Shown: positions 34,971 to 43,776 of the stretch, piece by piece
Layout of the letters: every line of letters begins with the position of its first letter
How positions within the stretch are numbered: the first letter of the stretch is position 1
Made by a program: the position numbers and the translations under genes
The notes under the pieces: generated by a model
The model's database searches: none
What the model was told of the DNA's origin: nothing
What the model saw: only the letters and a program-made list of their open reading frames with translations
Assembly (NCBI RefSeq): GCF_000472965.1
Contig: NZ_AXAU01000001.1
Span: 837,162 to 901,161 of the forward strand
DNA: 64,000 nucleotides
Origin: Bradyrhizobium murdochi
Lineage (GTDB): Bacteria; Pseudomonadota; Alphaproteobacteria; Rhizobiales; Xanthobacteraceae
Direction of reading: 5' to 3'

Positions 34971-35246
34971 ATGGCTAAACGCTACAATATCCTGACCCGC
35001 TGCCTTGCAGGGCTGGCTTTGTTGTTCGTCTATGTGGCCAGCACGTCTGCGATTCTGGTAGGCGGCACGACGACGTCCGCGCAGGCGTACCGAGGCAGAG
35101 GCAGAGGCTATTATGGCGGCCGTGGCTTCTATCGCGGCGGTCGTGGCTTCTATCGCGGCCGGGGTTTCTATGGTGGGCCCGTCGTTGTACGTCCTGGTCC
35201 GCGCTGCTGGTGGACCCCTTACGGCCGTCGCGTTTGCAGGTGGTGA
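34971..35246 (+). CDS. Exported Gly/Arg/Tyr-rich small protein
   Basis: 91 residues from the ATG at 34971 (GGGAG upstream). A signal sequence (about 1-39, ending TTSAQA) is followed by three to four units of the form RGFY-RGG/RGR and a tail RCWWTPYGRRVCRW with two cysteines. Such RG/Y-rich exported proteins are frequent in Bradyrhizobium-like genomes, with unknown function. A strong terminator follows 46 bases downstream. Confidence 0.75.
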   Translation: MAKRYNILTRCLAGLALLFVYVASTSAILVGGTTTSAQAYRGRGRGYYGGRGFYRGGRGFYRGRGFYGGPVVVRPGPRCWWTPYGRRVCRW

Positions 35247-35292
35247 TATAGAACGGATCGCCGTCGCGTCAGACGGGATCATAAAAGGAATC

Positions 35293-35320
35293 AGGCGTGC
35301 CGATCGGCACGCCTTTTTCT
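35293..35320 (+). terminator. Rho-independent terminator of the Gly-rich protein gene
   Basis: A perfect 22-base palindrome at 35293-35314 (arm AGGCGTGCCGA) is followed directly by TTTTCT. It separates this gene from the convergent amidohydrolase gene. Confidence 0.85.
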
Positions 35321-35365
35321 TTGACCGATTGCTTCCGCGCACAGTGAGCGCCGGCCGCGCCCGGC

Positions 35366-36463
35366 TTAGCTGGCAAGCCGGGGAAGCAGCTTGAGCGCGT
35401 TGCCTCGCTCGATCCCCGCCATCTGTTCGTCTGTGAACACGCCCGTCTCGCGCAATCCCTTTACGTGATCGCTGCCGGTTCGGTATGGGAAATCCGTCCC
35501 GAAAACGATCTGCGACGGCGGAATGAGCGACGCCAGCGCCGACATCGCGGCGCGGTTGGACGTCTGCGCGGTGTCGTAGAAGAATCGCTTCAGCTCGGTG
35601 AGCGTGCCATCGGGCACCGTCTCCTTGGCCTTGGGTACCAGCAGAGGGTGCCGCACGAAGCGCTCGATCAGAAACGGCATCGTCCCGCCCGCATGCGAGA
35701 AGATCCATCGGATATCGGGAAAGCGCCTCGCGTTACCGGAGAAGACGATGTCGGCGATCGTGCGCGTCGTGTCGGTGCCGAACTCGATCATGACAGGCGG
35801 CTGCGTCGGCGCGAGGTTCACGCAGCAATTGGCCGCGGTGGGATGGGTGTAGACCAGCGTCTTGCGGCGATTGAGCTCCTCCATGACCGGCAAGAACATG
35901 GGATCCCCGAGCCACTTGTCGCCGTAGCTCGTCATCAACGCGATGCCGTCGGCCTTGAGCGTGTCGAGCGCATAGGCGAGCTCGCGCAGGCTGCCTTCGG
36001 CGTCGGTGAGCGGCAGCATCGCGAAATTGCCGAACCGCCCCGGATGATCCGCGACCAGCTTTGCGGCATATTCGTTCGATTCACGGCAAAGCCTTCGTGC
36101 CGTATCGCCCTTGGTGAAATTGACCGCGGGTGTGGTGACGGACAGCATCGCAGTGGCGATGCCGGCCTTGTCCATATCGGCGAGCGATTTCTCGATCGTC
36201 CAGTTCTTCATCAAGGGATCGCCGAAGCCGCTGTCGTTCGACGCGGTCACGTAGGTTGGCGGCGACAGATGATGGTGTACATCGATCCGGAACGGCTTTG
36301 CGTCGGCGGTTTGTGCCCCCACCCGGCCACCACCGATCGCCGTCGTCAGAGCCAGCGCGCCGGCGCCGAGCATGAAGCCACGCCGGCTTGGTGCGGCGAA
36401 TGACTGATGCGATTGACCACAGCAGAAGCATCCCCGTAGTGGGGCGGTGCGCAAATCCGTCAT
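35366..36463 (-). CDS. Tat-exported amidohydrolase-2 family metal-dependent hydrolase/decarboxylase
   Basis: 365 residues. An N-terminal Cys-rich patch (RGCFCCGQ) precedes a Tat signal, SRRGFMLGAGALALTT, so the mature enzyme should act in the periplasm. The TIM barrel carries IDVHHHLSPP (metal-binding HxH), THPTAAN, FSHAGGTMPFL and FGTDFPY (catalytic Asp). The family includes ACMSD-type decarboxylases and lactonases, usually cytoplasmic, which makes the export signal notable. Last gene of the FAH-cyclase-amidohydrolase operon. Substrate unknown. Confidence 0.87.
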   Translation of the reverse strand: MTDLRTAPLRGCFCCGQSHQSFAAPSRRGFMLGAGALALTTAIGGGRVGAQTADAKPFRIDVHHHLSPPTYVTASNDSGFGDPLMKNWTIEKSLADMDKAGIATAMLSVTTPAVNFTKGDTARRLCRESNEYAAKLVADHPGRFGNFAMLPLTDAEGSLRELAYALDTLKADGIALMTSYGDKWLGDPMFLPVMEELNRRKTLVYTHPTAANCCVNLAPTQPPVMIEFGTDTTRTIADIVFSGNARRFPDIRWIFSHAGGTMPFLIERFVRHPLLVPKAKETVPDGTLTELKRFFYDTAQTSNRAAMSALASLIPPSQIVFGTDFPYRTGSDHVKGLRETGVFTDEQMAGIERGNALKLLPRLAS

Positions 36464-36500
36464 CCCGTTCTCTCCCCGATCTTGTTGTTGCGTGCAGGCT

Positions 36501-37277
36501 TCAGCCGTCGAGAATGGCGACCGCGCGGGTCCAGCCGGCAGATGCGCGCTCGATCTTCACCGGGAAGCACGACACCATGAAGCCGGTCGACGGCAATTGC
36601 TCGAGATTGTGCAGCTTCTCGAGATGACAATAGCCGATGTGGCGCCCGGCTTTGTGGCCTTCCCAGATCAGGCTGGCGTCCTTCGTCTCGGCATACTTCT
36701 TCGCGGTGTAGACGAACGGCGCATCCCAGCTCCAGCCGTCGATGCCGGTCAGTCGCACGCCGCGCTCCAACAGATACATCGTCGCCTCGTAGCCCATGCC
36801 GCAGCCTGAGATGACGTAGTCCTGCTGCCCGTATTTGGCGCCGGCGCTGGTATTGACCACGACGATCTCCAGCGGCGACAGCGTATGGCCGATGCGCTTC
36901 AATTCCGCTTCGACATCCTTGGCGGTCGCGACGTAGCCATCCGGAAGATGCCGGAAGTCGAGCTTCACGCCCGGCTGAAAACACCATTCCAGCGGCACCT
37001 CGTCGATGGTCCATGAACGTTCGCCGCGGTTCATGGTGGGATGGAAATGCCAGGGCGCATCCAGATGCGTGCCGTTGTGGGTGGAGAGCGATACCTGCTC
37101 CACCGCCCAGCCCTGGCCATCAGGCAGATCTTCCGCCTTCAAACCTTCGAAGAACTGCAGCATCCGCGGCAGGCCCTGCTGGTGATCGATGTACTGGATG
37201 GTCGGGTGATTGCCGGGCGGATCGGCCGGCACGTCGTTTTGCAGGGGGACGGAAATGTCGATCAATCTGCGCGCCAT
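36501..37277 (-). CDS. Cyclase-family (kynurenine formamidase-like) hydrolase
   Basis: 258 residues from the ATG at 37277; the frame extends further upstream but without protein-like sequence. HNGTHLDAPWHF is the H-x-G-T-H-x-D-x-P-x-H-F metal motif of the cyclase family, which includes kynurenine formamidase and isatin hydrolase. ISGCGMGYEATMYLLERGVR and the late VKIERASAGWTRAVAI fit. It lies 37 bases before the amidohydrolase and 47 after the FAH gene. It probably hydrolyses a cyclic amide or lactone intermediate. Confidence 0.87.
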   Translation of the reverse strand: MARRLIDISVPLQNDVPADPPGNHPTIQYIDHQQGLPRMLQFFEGLKAEDLPDGQGWAVEQVSLSTHNGTHLDAPWHFHPTMNRGERSWTIDEVPLEWCFQPGVKLDFRHLPDGYVATAKDVEAELKRIGHTLSPLEIVVVNTSAGAKYGQQDYVISGCGMGYEATMYLLERGVRLTGIDGWSWDAPFVYTAKKYAETKDASLIWEGHKAGRHIGYCHLEKLHNLEQLPSTGFMVSCFPVKIERASAGWTRAVAILDG

Positions 37278-37324
37278 GGCGTTTCCTCGCTGGATGCTTT
37301 TTTGGGTAGCGTCGCCGGAAGCAA

Positions 37325-38308
37325 CTATTGCCGCTCGACCCGGTTCTTCAAGATGCCGATCTTTTCGACTTCGAGCTCGATGGTATCGCCATGTTCGAGA
37401 TACCAGCCGAGTTCGAGCCCGCATCCATTGCCGACAGTGCCGGATCCGATGAATTCGCCGGGCATCAGGGTCTCGTCCTGGCTGACATGGGCGATGATCT
37501 CCTCGAACGAGAATAGCATGCCCTCGGTCACCCCTTGCGAGCGCATCTCGCCGTTGACGCGCGCTTCCATCTTCAATTTGTAGGGATCGCCGATCTCGTC
37601 TGGCGTCACGATCCACGGGCCCATCACGTTGCCGCCGTCGAAACTCTTGCCTTTCGCCGGACCTAGCCGCCCCTCCATTTCAATGCGCTGGGCATCGCGC
37701 GCAGAAAAGTCGTTGAAGATCGTATAACCGAAGATGTGATCTTTGGCCCTGGCGGCGGAGATGTTGGCGCCCTTGTTCCTGGTGATGATGCCGAATTCGA
37801 GCTCATAGTCCATCACCTGGCTGTAGCGCGGCCACTTCACCGTGGTGTTGGTACCGCGCACGCTGAAGCGGTTGGTGATGTAGTAGATCGGCTGCTTGCG
37901 ATAGACCTCCGGCAGTTCACCGAGCGGCTCGGCCTCGATCCGCGCCAGCTCCGCCATGTCGCCCTTGGCGCGTGCGGCGAGCTTGAGCTGCCCGCGCGGG
38001 GCCTGCAGGATATGCAGCGGGAACGACATGCCGTCCCGCATCTGCCGTGGCTCCGGGACCGGCGCGAGAATTTCGGCCGCGTCGATCTTCATGGACAAGC
38101 TCTCGTCCTTGCCGTGCTTGTTGAACACGTTTGCCGCCTGCTCGAGCGCGGCGTCACCGGCATCGATCAGCGCCAGCATCGATGCGAAGGCCGGATTGGC
38201 GCCTCCGTTGCGGCTGGTCGCCGCCGCGAGATCAAAGAGCAGCCTGTCGCCGCTATGCACGATGGCGACCTTTTCCTGACCGCCCGACTTTATTGTTGCG
38301 AGTTTCAC
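37325..38308 (-). CDS. Fumarylacetoacetate hydrolase family protein
   Basis: 327 residues from a GTG at 38308 (GAGGG upstream); an in-frame ATG further up adds an AT-rich, implausible leader. FAH-fold metal site residues appear in MDYELEFGIITRN and IFNDFSARDAQRIEM, with GKSFDGGNVMGPWIV and GSGTVGNGCGLELG closing the domain. Members hydrolyse C-C bonds of acylpyruvates or decarboxylate/isomerise ring-cleavage products. First gene of the three-gene catabolic operon, divergent from the ABC transporter. Confidence 0.9.
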   Translation of the reverse strand: MKLATIKSGGQEKVAIVHSGDRLLFDLAAATSRNGGANPAFASMLALIDAGDAALEQAANVFNKHGKDESLSMKIDAAEILAPVPEPRQMRDGMSFPLHILQAPRGQLKLAARAKGDMAELARIEAEPLGELPEVYRKQPIYYITNRFSVRGTNTTVKWPRYSQVMDYELEFGIITRNKGANISAARAKDHIFGYTIFNDFSARDAQRIEMEGRLGPAKGKSFDGGNVMGPWIVTPDEIGDPYKLKMEARVNGEMRSQGVTEGMLFSFEEIIAHVSQDETLMPGEFIGSGTVGNGCGLELGWYLEHGDTIELEVEKIGILKNRVERQ

Positions 38309-38318
38309 CTGACGCCCT

Positions 38319-38366
38319 CTTGTTTTCCGATGAAATATATGATCAAAAAAAATATCGATAAACAAG
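38319..38366. promoter_or_regulatory. Long imperfect inverted repeat in a divergent promoter
   Basis: CTTGTTTTCCGAT at 38319-38331 is the inverse of ATCGATAAACAAG at 38354-38366 at 11 of 13 positions, around an AT-rich 22-base centre. It fills the short gap between the divergent FAH and ABC binding-protein genes. The GntR regulator encoded at 39331 is the obvious candidate binder; this is inference from position. Confidence 0.45.
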
Positions 38367-38395
38367 ACAGAAAAATGTGTAGTGGGGAGAGCACC

Positions 38396-39319
38396 GTGAA
38401 AAAGGCCCTAGCCGCCATTGCCGTCAGCATGGCCCTGACCGGTACCGCCTTTGCGCAAGCCAAGATCCAGGTCGGCTGCACGGCAACCTCGGACTGCGCC
38501 TCCGCGATGGTGGCAATCGACGAAGGCATTTTCAAAAAACACGGGCTCGAGGTCGAGATGACGCCGATCGGCATCAACTCGAACATCCCGGCGGCGATCC
38601 TGTCGAACTCGATTCAGATTGGCGGGCCGACCTCGACCGTGTTTTTGCAGGCCGTCGACGGTGGGCTCGATCTCGTCGCTATTGCGGGTGCCACCATCAT
38701 GAGCCCGGTATCGAACGGCAACATCACCGCCTTCGTCCGCAACGGCATCACCATCAAGGAGCCGAAGGATTTCGTCGGCAAGAAAGTCGGCGCGCCGGGG
38801 CTAAACGCGTTCCTGCATGTGCTGTTCGTGAAATGGCTGGTGGAAAAAGGCGTCGATCCCAAGGGCGTCAATTTCGTCGAGGTCACCTTTCCGACGATGG
38901 CCGATATCATCAAGTCCGGCGGCGTCGACGCCGTCCTGACCGCCGAACCGTTCGTGACCCGAATGACCAATGCCGGCCTCGGTTCGGTCGGCGCACGCTA
39001 TGCGGTCGAACTGGCGCGCACCGATCCGATCATCTTCTACGCGGCCTCGCGCGAATGGGCGGAAAAGAACGCCGCGGCAGTCAAGAAATTCCGCGATGCG
39101 CTCGCCGAATCCGCCGCGATCGTCAACAATGACCGCGAAAAGGCGTCGAACTCGATTGCCAAGTTCACCAAGCAGCCGATCGAACTGGTCAAGGCGACGC
39201 CGCCGAACCGTTCAGAACCGGCGCTGAAGCCCGAGCAGCTCTCTTGGTGGATCGAGGTGATGTCGTCGCAGAAGATGTTGCAATCCAAGCTCGACACATC
39301 AAAGCTGGTCCTGAAATAG
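38396..39319 (+). CDS. ABC transporter substrate-binding protein, NMT1/TauA (SsuA) type
   Basis: 307 residues from a GTG at 38396 preceded by GGGGAGAGCACC. Signal peptide 1-22 (ALTGTAFAQ). The mature protein has a type II periplasmic binding fold: MVAIDEGIFKKHGLEVEM, then GPTSTVFLQAVDGGLDLVAI and LTAEPFVTRM. This family binds nitrate, sulfonates, thiamine precursors or aromatic acids. The two enzyme families encoded divergently suggest a cyclic or aromatic ligand. Confidence 0.9.
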   Translation: MKKALAAIAVSMALTGTAFAQAKIQVGCTATSDCASAMVAIDEGIFKKHGLEVEMTPIGINSNIPAAILSNSIQIGGPTSTVFLQAVDGGLDLVAIAGATIMSPVSNGNITAFVRNGITIKEPKDFVGKKVGAPGLNAFLHVLFVKWLVEKGVDPKGVNFVEVTFPTMADIIKSGGVDAVLTAEPFVTRMTNAGLGSVGARYAVELARTDPIIFYAASREWAEKNAAAVKKFRDALAESAAIVNNDREKASNSIAKFTKQPIELVKATPPNRSEPALKPEQLSWWIEVMSSQKMLQSKLDTSKLVLK

Positions 39320-39330
39320 CAGATTGCGCG

Positions 39331-40029
39331 ATGCCTGCTTCCGAACGCCAACTGAACCGACCAGTGACCGAGGCCGCTACCTTGAGCGAGCGCGCAGCCA
39401 CGTTGGTCGAGCAGGACATCCTTGCCGGCCATCTGGCGCCGGGATCGCGGCTCGGCATCGTCGATCTCGTGCAACGCTACGAGATCGGCGCCACTCCCTT
39501 GCGCGAGGGCCTGTCACGGCTGATGTCGCGGGGGCTGATCGTGGGCATCGGGCAGCGTGGCTTTCGCGTCGCCGACATCAGCCGCGAGGATCTGCTCGAC
39601 ATCACCACGATGCGCACGGCGATCGAGATCGAGGCCATCAGGCTGGCGATCACCCATGGCGACGATGCATGGGAGGCCGGCATCGTCAGCGCGCTGCACC
39701 AGATGCGCCGGCACATCGAGCGGACCGGTGATGAATTCCGTGAGGGCGCCGACGATTTCGACCGGCTGCACAAGGGCTTTCACACCGCCTTGCTGGCGGC
39801 GTGCGGCTCGAAGCGTTTGCTGGCAGCCCATTCCGATCTCTACGACCAGGCCTATCGCTACCGGCGCGTGATGATGCGCTCCGTCGACAGCGGCAAGAAA
39901 TTCGTGCGCGCGCATCAATTGCTCGCCGACCGCGTCATCGCCCGCGACGTTCAGGGGTCTCAAGCGATGCTATCGGCGCATCTGCGTTCGACCATGGATT
40001 TCGTCTATCCCCCAGGCAACGAGAGCTGA
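39331..40029 (+). CDS. GntR-family regulator, FCD subfamily
   Basis: 232 residues from the ATG at 39331. Winged helix: LVEQDILAGHLAPGSRLGIVDLVQRYEIGATPLREGLSRL with the usual P-L-R-E-x-L. FCD domain: LLDITTMRTAIEIEAIRLAI, then DFDRLHKGFHTALL and FVRAHQLLADRVIARD with metal-binding histidines. It is embedded between the binding-protein and ATPase genes, so it is expressed with the transporter it probably controls. Confidence 0.87.
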   Translation: MPASERQLNRPVTEAATLSERAATLVEQDILAGHLAPGSRLGIVDLVQRYEIGATPLREGLSRLMSRGLIVGIGQRGFRVADISREDLLDITTMRTAIEIEAIRLAITHGDDAWEAGIVSALHQMRRHIERTGDEFREGADDFDRLHKGFHTALLAACGSKRLLAAHSDLYDQAYRYRRVMMRSVDSGKKFVRAHQLLADRVIARDVQGSQAMLSAHLRSTMDFVYPPGNES

Positions 40030-40033
40030 CATC

Positions 40034-40837
40034 ATGGCAAGCGCCGCAAAACGCCTCGAAGCCGTATACGGCACTGCCACGCCCCAGATCGCATTTGACG
40101 GCGTCACACTCGTCCTCGGCGGCAAGACCATCATCGAGAATCTGAGCCTCGGCGTGCAGCCCGGCGAATTCCTCTGCATCGTCGGCGCCTCCGGTTGCGG
40201 CAAGACCACAGCGCTGCGCCTGGCCGCCGGTCTCTACCAGCCGACCAGCGGCAAGGTGAATTTCGACGGCCAGCCGATGCGCGAGCCGCGCCGCGAGATC
40301 GCGATCGTGTTCCAGGATTACGGCAAGGCGCTGCTGCCGTGGCGCACCGCGGCGGGCAATGTTTCGCTGGCGCTGGAAGCGGGCGGCATGCCGTCAGCCG
40401 AGCGCCCTGCCCGCATTGAGGAACTTTTGCGCACGGTTGGCCTGCCCGGCCATGCCGGCAAATACCCGTCAGAAATGTCAGGCGGCATGCAGCAGCGCCT
40501 GCAGATCGCCCGCTGCCTGGCGCAGGAGCCGAAGACGCTTCTGATGGACGAGCCGTTCGGTGCGCTGGATGCGATGACGCGGCAGGGATTGCAGGATGAG
40601 GTATTGTCGTTGGTGGCGGCGAGCGGCGCCACCGTGATCTTCGTGACCCACGACCTCGATGAAGCCATCTATCTCGGCGATCGCGTCATCGGCCTGCTGC
40701 CGCACCCCGGACGGATCGGCATCGAGCTTTCGGTCAACCTGCCGCGCCCGCGCGATCAGTTATCGACCCGCGAGCATCCGGAATTCCTGCGGCTGCGGCG
40801 GCAATTGTTCGATTTCATCAAGGCGACCGAGCAGTGA
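40034..40837 (+). CDS. ABC transporter ATP-binding protein, NitT/TauT (SsuB) type
   Basis: 267 residues. Walker A GASGCGKTT, Q loop IVFQDYGKALLPW, signature MSGGMQQR, Walker B LLMDEPFGALD and the switch histidine VTHDLDEA are all intact. The ALLPWRT after the Q loop is typical of the nitrate/taurine family. It starts four bases after the GntR gene and its TGA overlaps the GTG of the first permease. Confidence 0.93.
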   Translation: MASAAKRLEAVYGTATPQIAFDGVTLVLGGKTIIENLSLGVQPGEFLCIVGASGCGKTTALRLAAGLYQPTSGKVNFDGQPMREPRREIAIVFQDYGKALLPWRTAAGNVSLALEAGGMPSAERPARIEELLRTVGLPGHAGKYPSEMSGGMQQRLQIARCLAQEPKTLLMDEPFGALDAMTRQGLQDEVLSLVAASGATVIFVTHDLDEAIYLGDRVIGLLPHPGRIGIELSVNLPRPRDQLSTREHPEFLRLRRQLFDFIKATEQ

Positions 40838-41598
40838 GGGCGAATTCCGCCAAGGCGCTGGTGTTGCCGCTCGCCGTGCTGGTGGCGTTCGAAGTCTGGG
40901 CGCGCGCCACCCATCTGCAAAGCGACAGCCTTGCGCCGCCGAGCGAGATCGTGATGGCGCTGTTCGGCGCCTTCGCCGACCTCTCGATCCTGGCGGCGAC
41001 GCGCGACACGCTGTTTTCAGCTTTCGCAGGCCTTGCGATCGGCACCGCCATCGGCTTGGCGTTCGGCATCGCCTTTGGGATTTCAGATACGCTCGATCGA
41101 CTGATGGAAGTGACCGTCGAGGCTATCAGGCCGATCCCTTCGATCGCGCTGTTGCCGATAGCGCTGATCGCGCTTGGTTTTGGCCACCGCATGGAAATCG
41201 TGATCGTGGCGTTCGCCTGCGTCTGGCCGGTCCTGATCCTGTCGCGCGCGGCGGTGCGCAGCATCGAGCCGCGGCTGATGGAGGTGGCGCGGGCGCTGCG
41301 GCTGCCGCCGGCACAGCGGGTCTGGAAGATCATCATCCCGGCGGCGTTGCCGCGGATCTTCGTCGCCTTTCGGCTATCGGCCGGCATCGCGCTGATCGTC
41401 GCCGTGACGGTCGAAATCGCGATCAACCCGCTCGGCCTCGGGGCCGGCATCATGCTGGCGCAGCAGGCGCTGCGCCCGGACCTGATGCTGGCCTATCTGG
41501 TCTGGATCGGCGTCATCGGCTACGCACTGAATATCCTGCTGGTCGTCGCCCAGAACCGTCTGTTCGGCCGCGCCGCGTTGAGCGGAGACGGCCAATGA
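40834..41598 (+). CDS. ABC transporter permease 1, NitT/TauT type
   Basis: 254 residues from a GTG at 40834 overlapping the ATPase stop (GTGA). About six helices; the EAA loop reads EVARALRLPPAQRVWKIIIP and contacts the ATPase. Its stop overlaps the ATG of permease 2, which indicates a tightly coupled pair and a heterodimeric channel. Confidence 0.9.
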   Translation: MRANSAKALVLPLAVLVAFEVWARATHLQSDSLAPPSEIVMALFGAFADLSILAATRDTLFSAFAGLAIGTAIGLAFGIAFGISDTLDRLMEVTVEAIRPIPSIALLPIALIALGFGHRMEIVIVAFACVWPVLILSRAAVRSIEPRLMEVARALRLPPAQRVWKIIIPAALPRIFVAFRLSAGIALIVAVTVEIAINPLGLGAGIMLAQQALRPDLMLAYLVWIGVIGYALNILLVVAQNRLFGRAALSGDGQ

Positions 41599-42362
41599 AC
41601 CGAGCCGCAATCATCTGGCGCGTGGCGAGCTTTGCGGTTGCGGCCGGCTTCGTCGCAATATGGCAACTGATCGCCAATCTAAAACTGGTCTCGCCGGTGT
41701 TCCTGCCGGGACCGGACCGGGCCTGGGCTGCGCTGATGCGCGGGTTTTCCTCCGGCGATCTCTGGAGCAAGCTCGCCGGCACGCTCGAACACATGGCCTA
41801 TGGCTGGCTCGCCGCCTCCATTGCCGGCATCGCGATCGGCGCGATCATTGGATCGTCGAGCAGGATGCGGACCTATGTCGCGCCGTCGCTGGAGTTTCTA
41901 CGACCGCTGCCGGTCTCGGCGATCATTCCGGTGGCGATCGCCATGCTTGGGCTGACGCAGGCGATGGCGTTGTTCGTGATCGCCTTCGGTGCGATCTGGC
42001 CGATCATGCTGGCGACCATCCACGGTTTTGCTGCGGTCGAGCCGCGGCTTTACGAGGTCGCGCGCTCACTGCAGATGTCGCGCCTCGCCGTGATCTTCAA
42101 GATCGCGCTGCCTTCCGCCAGTCCCGACATCCTCGCCGGCATGCGCCTCAGCCTGACGGTGGCGCTGATCCTGTCGGTGGTCTGCGAAATCCTGGCCGGC
42201 CTCGACGGGCTCGGCCATTGGGTTCTGCTGTCAGCCCGCGCGTTTCGCTCGGCCGACCTGTTCGCTGGTGTCATCCTGCTTGGGTTGACCGGCTACGTGA
42301 CGTCGGTGGCGATGTCGCTGGCGGAGCACAGACTGCTGGCGTGGCAGGCAGCGCAACGCTGA
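41595..42362 (+). CDS. ABC transporter permease 2, NitT/TauT type
   Basis: 255 residues from the ATG at 41595, overlapping the permease 1 stop (ATGA); the frame is open far upstream but only this start fits. Six helices, with EAA loop EVARSLQMSRLAVIFKIALP. Last gene of the SBP-GntR-ATPase-permease-permease operon. Confidence 0.9.
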   Translation: MNRAAIIWRVASFAVAAGFVAIWQLIANLKLVSPVFLPGPDRAWAALMRGFSSGDLWSKLAGTLEHMAYGWLAASIAGIAIGAIIGSSSRMRTYVAPSLEFLRPLPVSAIIPVAIAMLGLTQAMALFVIAFGAIWPIMLATIHGFAAVEPRLYEVARSLQMSRLAVIFKIALPSASPDILAGMRLSLTVALILSVVCEILAGLDGLGHWVLLSARAFRSADLFAGVILLGLTGYVTSVAMSLAEHRLLAWQAAQR

Positions 42363-42386
42363 TCGCCGGCAGCCGAGCAGTTGCGG

Positions 42387-42641
42387 CTACGTATCTGCGA
42401 CAGGCCGAGCCGAAACCTCCGGCTTTTTCGACGCCGTCATAAGGCGCCGCCAACCCCGTCCGACCCAGCGCCACAGCGCCCGCAGGCTGAAGGTGACGAG
42501 CACCTCGTGGTGCCGCATCCCCTTGCCGCCTTTGACCAGCCCGAGATCGCGGATGATGCGGTACGTCCCGCTGCTCATGCGGGCGAACTTCGCACCTCGA
42601 AAATGATTGCGCACACGCGACAACATGCGTGCAGCATGCAT
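42387..42641 (-). CDS. Doubtful basic hypothetical protein, 84 aa
   Basis: An open frame starting MHAARMLSRVRNHFRG, or from an internal ATG at 42578 (MSSGTYRIIRDLG). It is Arg/Lys-rich with tryptophans in the centre (ALWRWVGRGWRRLM). Neither start has a clear ribosome binding site, and no family is recognised. It is convergent with the permease gene. Confidence 0.3.
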   Translation of the reverse strand: MHAARMLSRVRNHFRGAKFARMSSGTYRIIRDLGLVKGGKGMRHHEVLVTFSLRALWRWVGRGWRRLMTASKKPEVSARPVADT

Positions 42642-42702
42642 CGCGCGAAGATTCCGTCAATCTTGACCGGCAGCGAATCAGCCGCGCAGGCTACGAAAGC
42701 CG

Positions 42703-42927
42703 TCAAAGCGTTGCGTTGTTACTGCGTTCGCCGATGCGATACAGTTGCGCAGTCCGGACCGGCATGCGACCGAGCACCTCGCCGCGCTCCTTCAGGCGCG
42801 CGCTCGGCGCCTCCGGCCGCGCAAAGCATTCAAGGATCTGGATGCGGATTTCTTCAGCGAGCGGGCCCTCGACCCGACGCATGCGATTCCAGAGCCGGAT
42901 TATTTCCCGTTGCTTCTCGACATCCAT
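42703..42927 (-). CDS. Conserved hypothetical protein, 74 aa
   Basis: Starts MDVEKQREIIRLWNRMRR at an ATG with a near-perfect GGAGGTGA five bases upstream, the strongest ribosome binding site in this region. The first half is amphipathic helix and the second is basic. Soluble, no known domain. A plus-strand frame (42945 onward) overlaps its regulatory region and is not believed. Confidence 0.6.
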   Translation of the reverse strand: MDVEKQREIIRLWNRMRRVEGPLAEEIRIQILECFARPEAPSARLKERGEVLGRMPVRTAQLYRIGERSNNATL

Positions 42928-43115
42928 TGGTCACCTCCGAGGGAATGACCAAAGAGAACATAACAGGAACGATATTGCAAGCCGCAAATCGGGATGGACT
43001 TCACATCAGCGTGGAAATCGCAGTATCGAACCGGGCGCTCGCATGCGTTGGCGCCGCCATCCGACCATCATCGAGCGCGCAGCGCGGCGAAGGCGGCTAC
43101 TCCGCGCTTCAGGTT

Positions 43116-43700
43116 CTAAAGGCACAGGCTGAGAATCTTCAGTCGGCAGCTCTCAGCCGCGCGCGATTTGGACTTCGCGGCGTTTGCCTGCCTTGATTCC
43201 TTCGGCGAACTCTTTGGCGAACTCTTTGGCGCCTTGGGACGCTCATAGTCGCCTGCGATCACCATGGCCCAGTACGTACGACCGGTCCGCGCGCTTTTCA
43301 CGCTGGCAACACCTACGCGCGTCGCGCCGGGCAACAGGAGGTTCTTCCGGTGCCCGGACGAATTGATCCACTGGTCGAGGGTCTTGGGAAAACCGTCGTA
43401 GCCGTACGCAATGTTCTCTGCGGCCCGGCCTGCGCCCGCCGGGCCGACACGCGTATTGAACCGGCCAAGGACATCGTGATCCAGTTTGTCCTTTGCGGCC
43501 ATCGCCTCGGCTTGATCGTGTGCAATCCGTGTGAGAGTCGCATCCAGGGTTACGCGCTTCTGCCCGTGCTTTAGCCGAAAATCGGAAATCATCTGCGCGG
43601 GATTGGCCGCCGCCGGCCGGCTCCCTGCGGCGGCAAAGCAAATCACCAGCCCCAGCAGAAGGGCCTGCCGCACCAGAACGACTGTCTTCCTACCAGCCAC
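43116..43700 (-). CDS. Exported CAP-domain (SCP/PR1-like) protein
   Basis: 194 residues from a GTG at 43700 with GGGGGA seven bases upstream; a TTG at 43724 is possible. Signal peptide to about residue 32 (AAAGSRPAAA). The CAP domain shows ISDFRLKHG, DHDVLGRF, AENIAYGYDG and NSSGHRKNLL, placing the conserved His/Glu residues of this fold, followed by YWAMVIAGDY. A low-complexity Lys/Ser tail ends the protein. Bacterial CAP proteins are extracytoplasmic with poorly known roles. Confidence 0.85.
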   Translation of the reverse strand: MAGRKTVVLVRQALLLGLVICFAAAGSRPAAANPAQMISDFRLKHGQKRVTLDATLTRIAHDQAEAMAAKDKLDHDVLGRFNTRVGPAGAGRAAENIAYGYDGFPKTLDQWINSSGHRKNLLLPGATRVGVASVKSARTGRTYWAMVIAGDYERPKAPKSSPKSSPKESRQANAAKSKSRAAESCRLKILSLCL

Positions 43701-43776
43701 AATTATTCCCCCGCCCCTCCCCAATTGTGCTGGGAAAATTCAATCCGAAAAAGACGTAGCAAGTCATTGATTTTAT

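Noticed and set aside
42945..43196. Plus-strand frame starting MTKENITGTILQ
   Set aside because: It overlaps the promoter and ribosome binding site of the minus-strand 42703 gene and runs antisense into the CAP protein gene, with a poorly spaced ribosome binding site.
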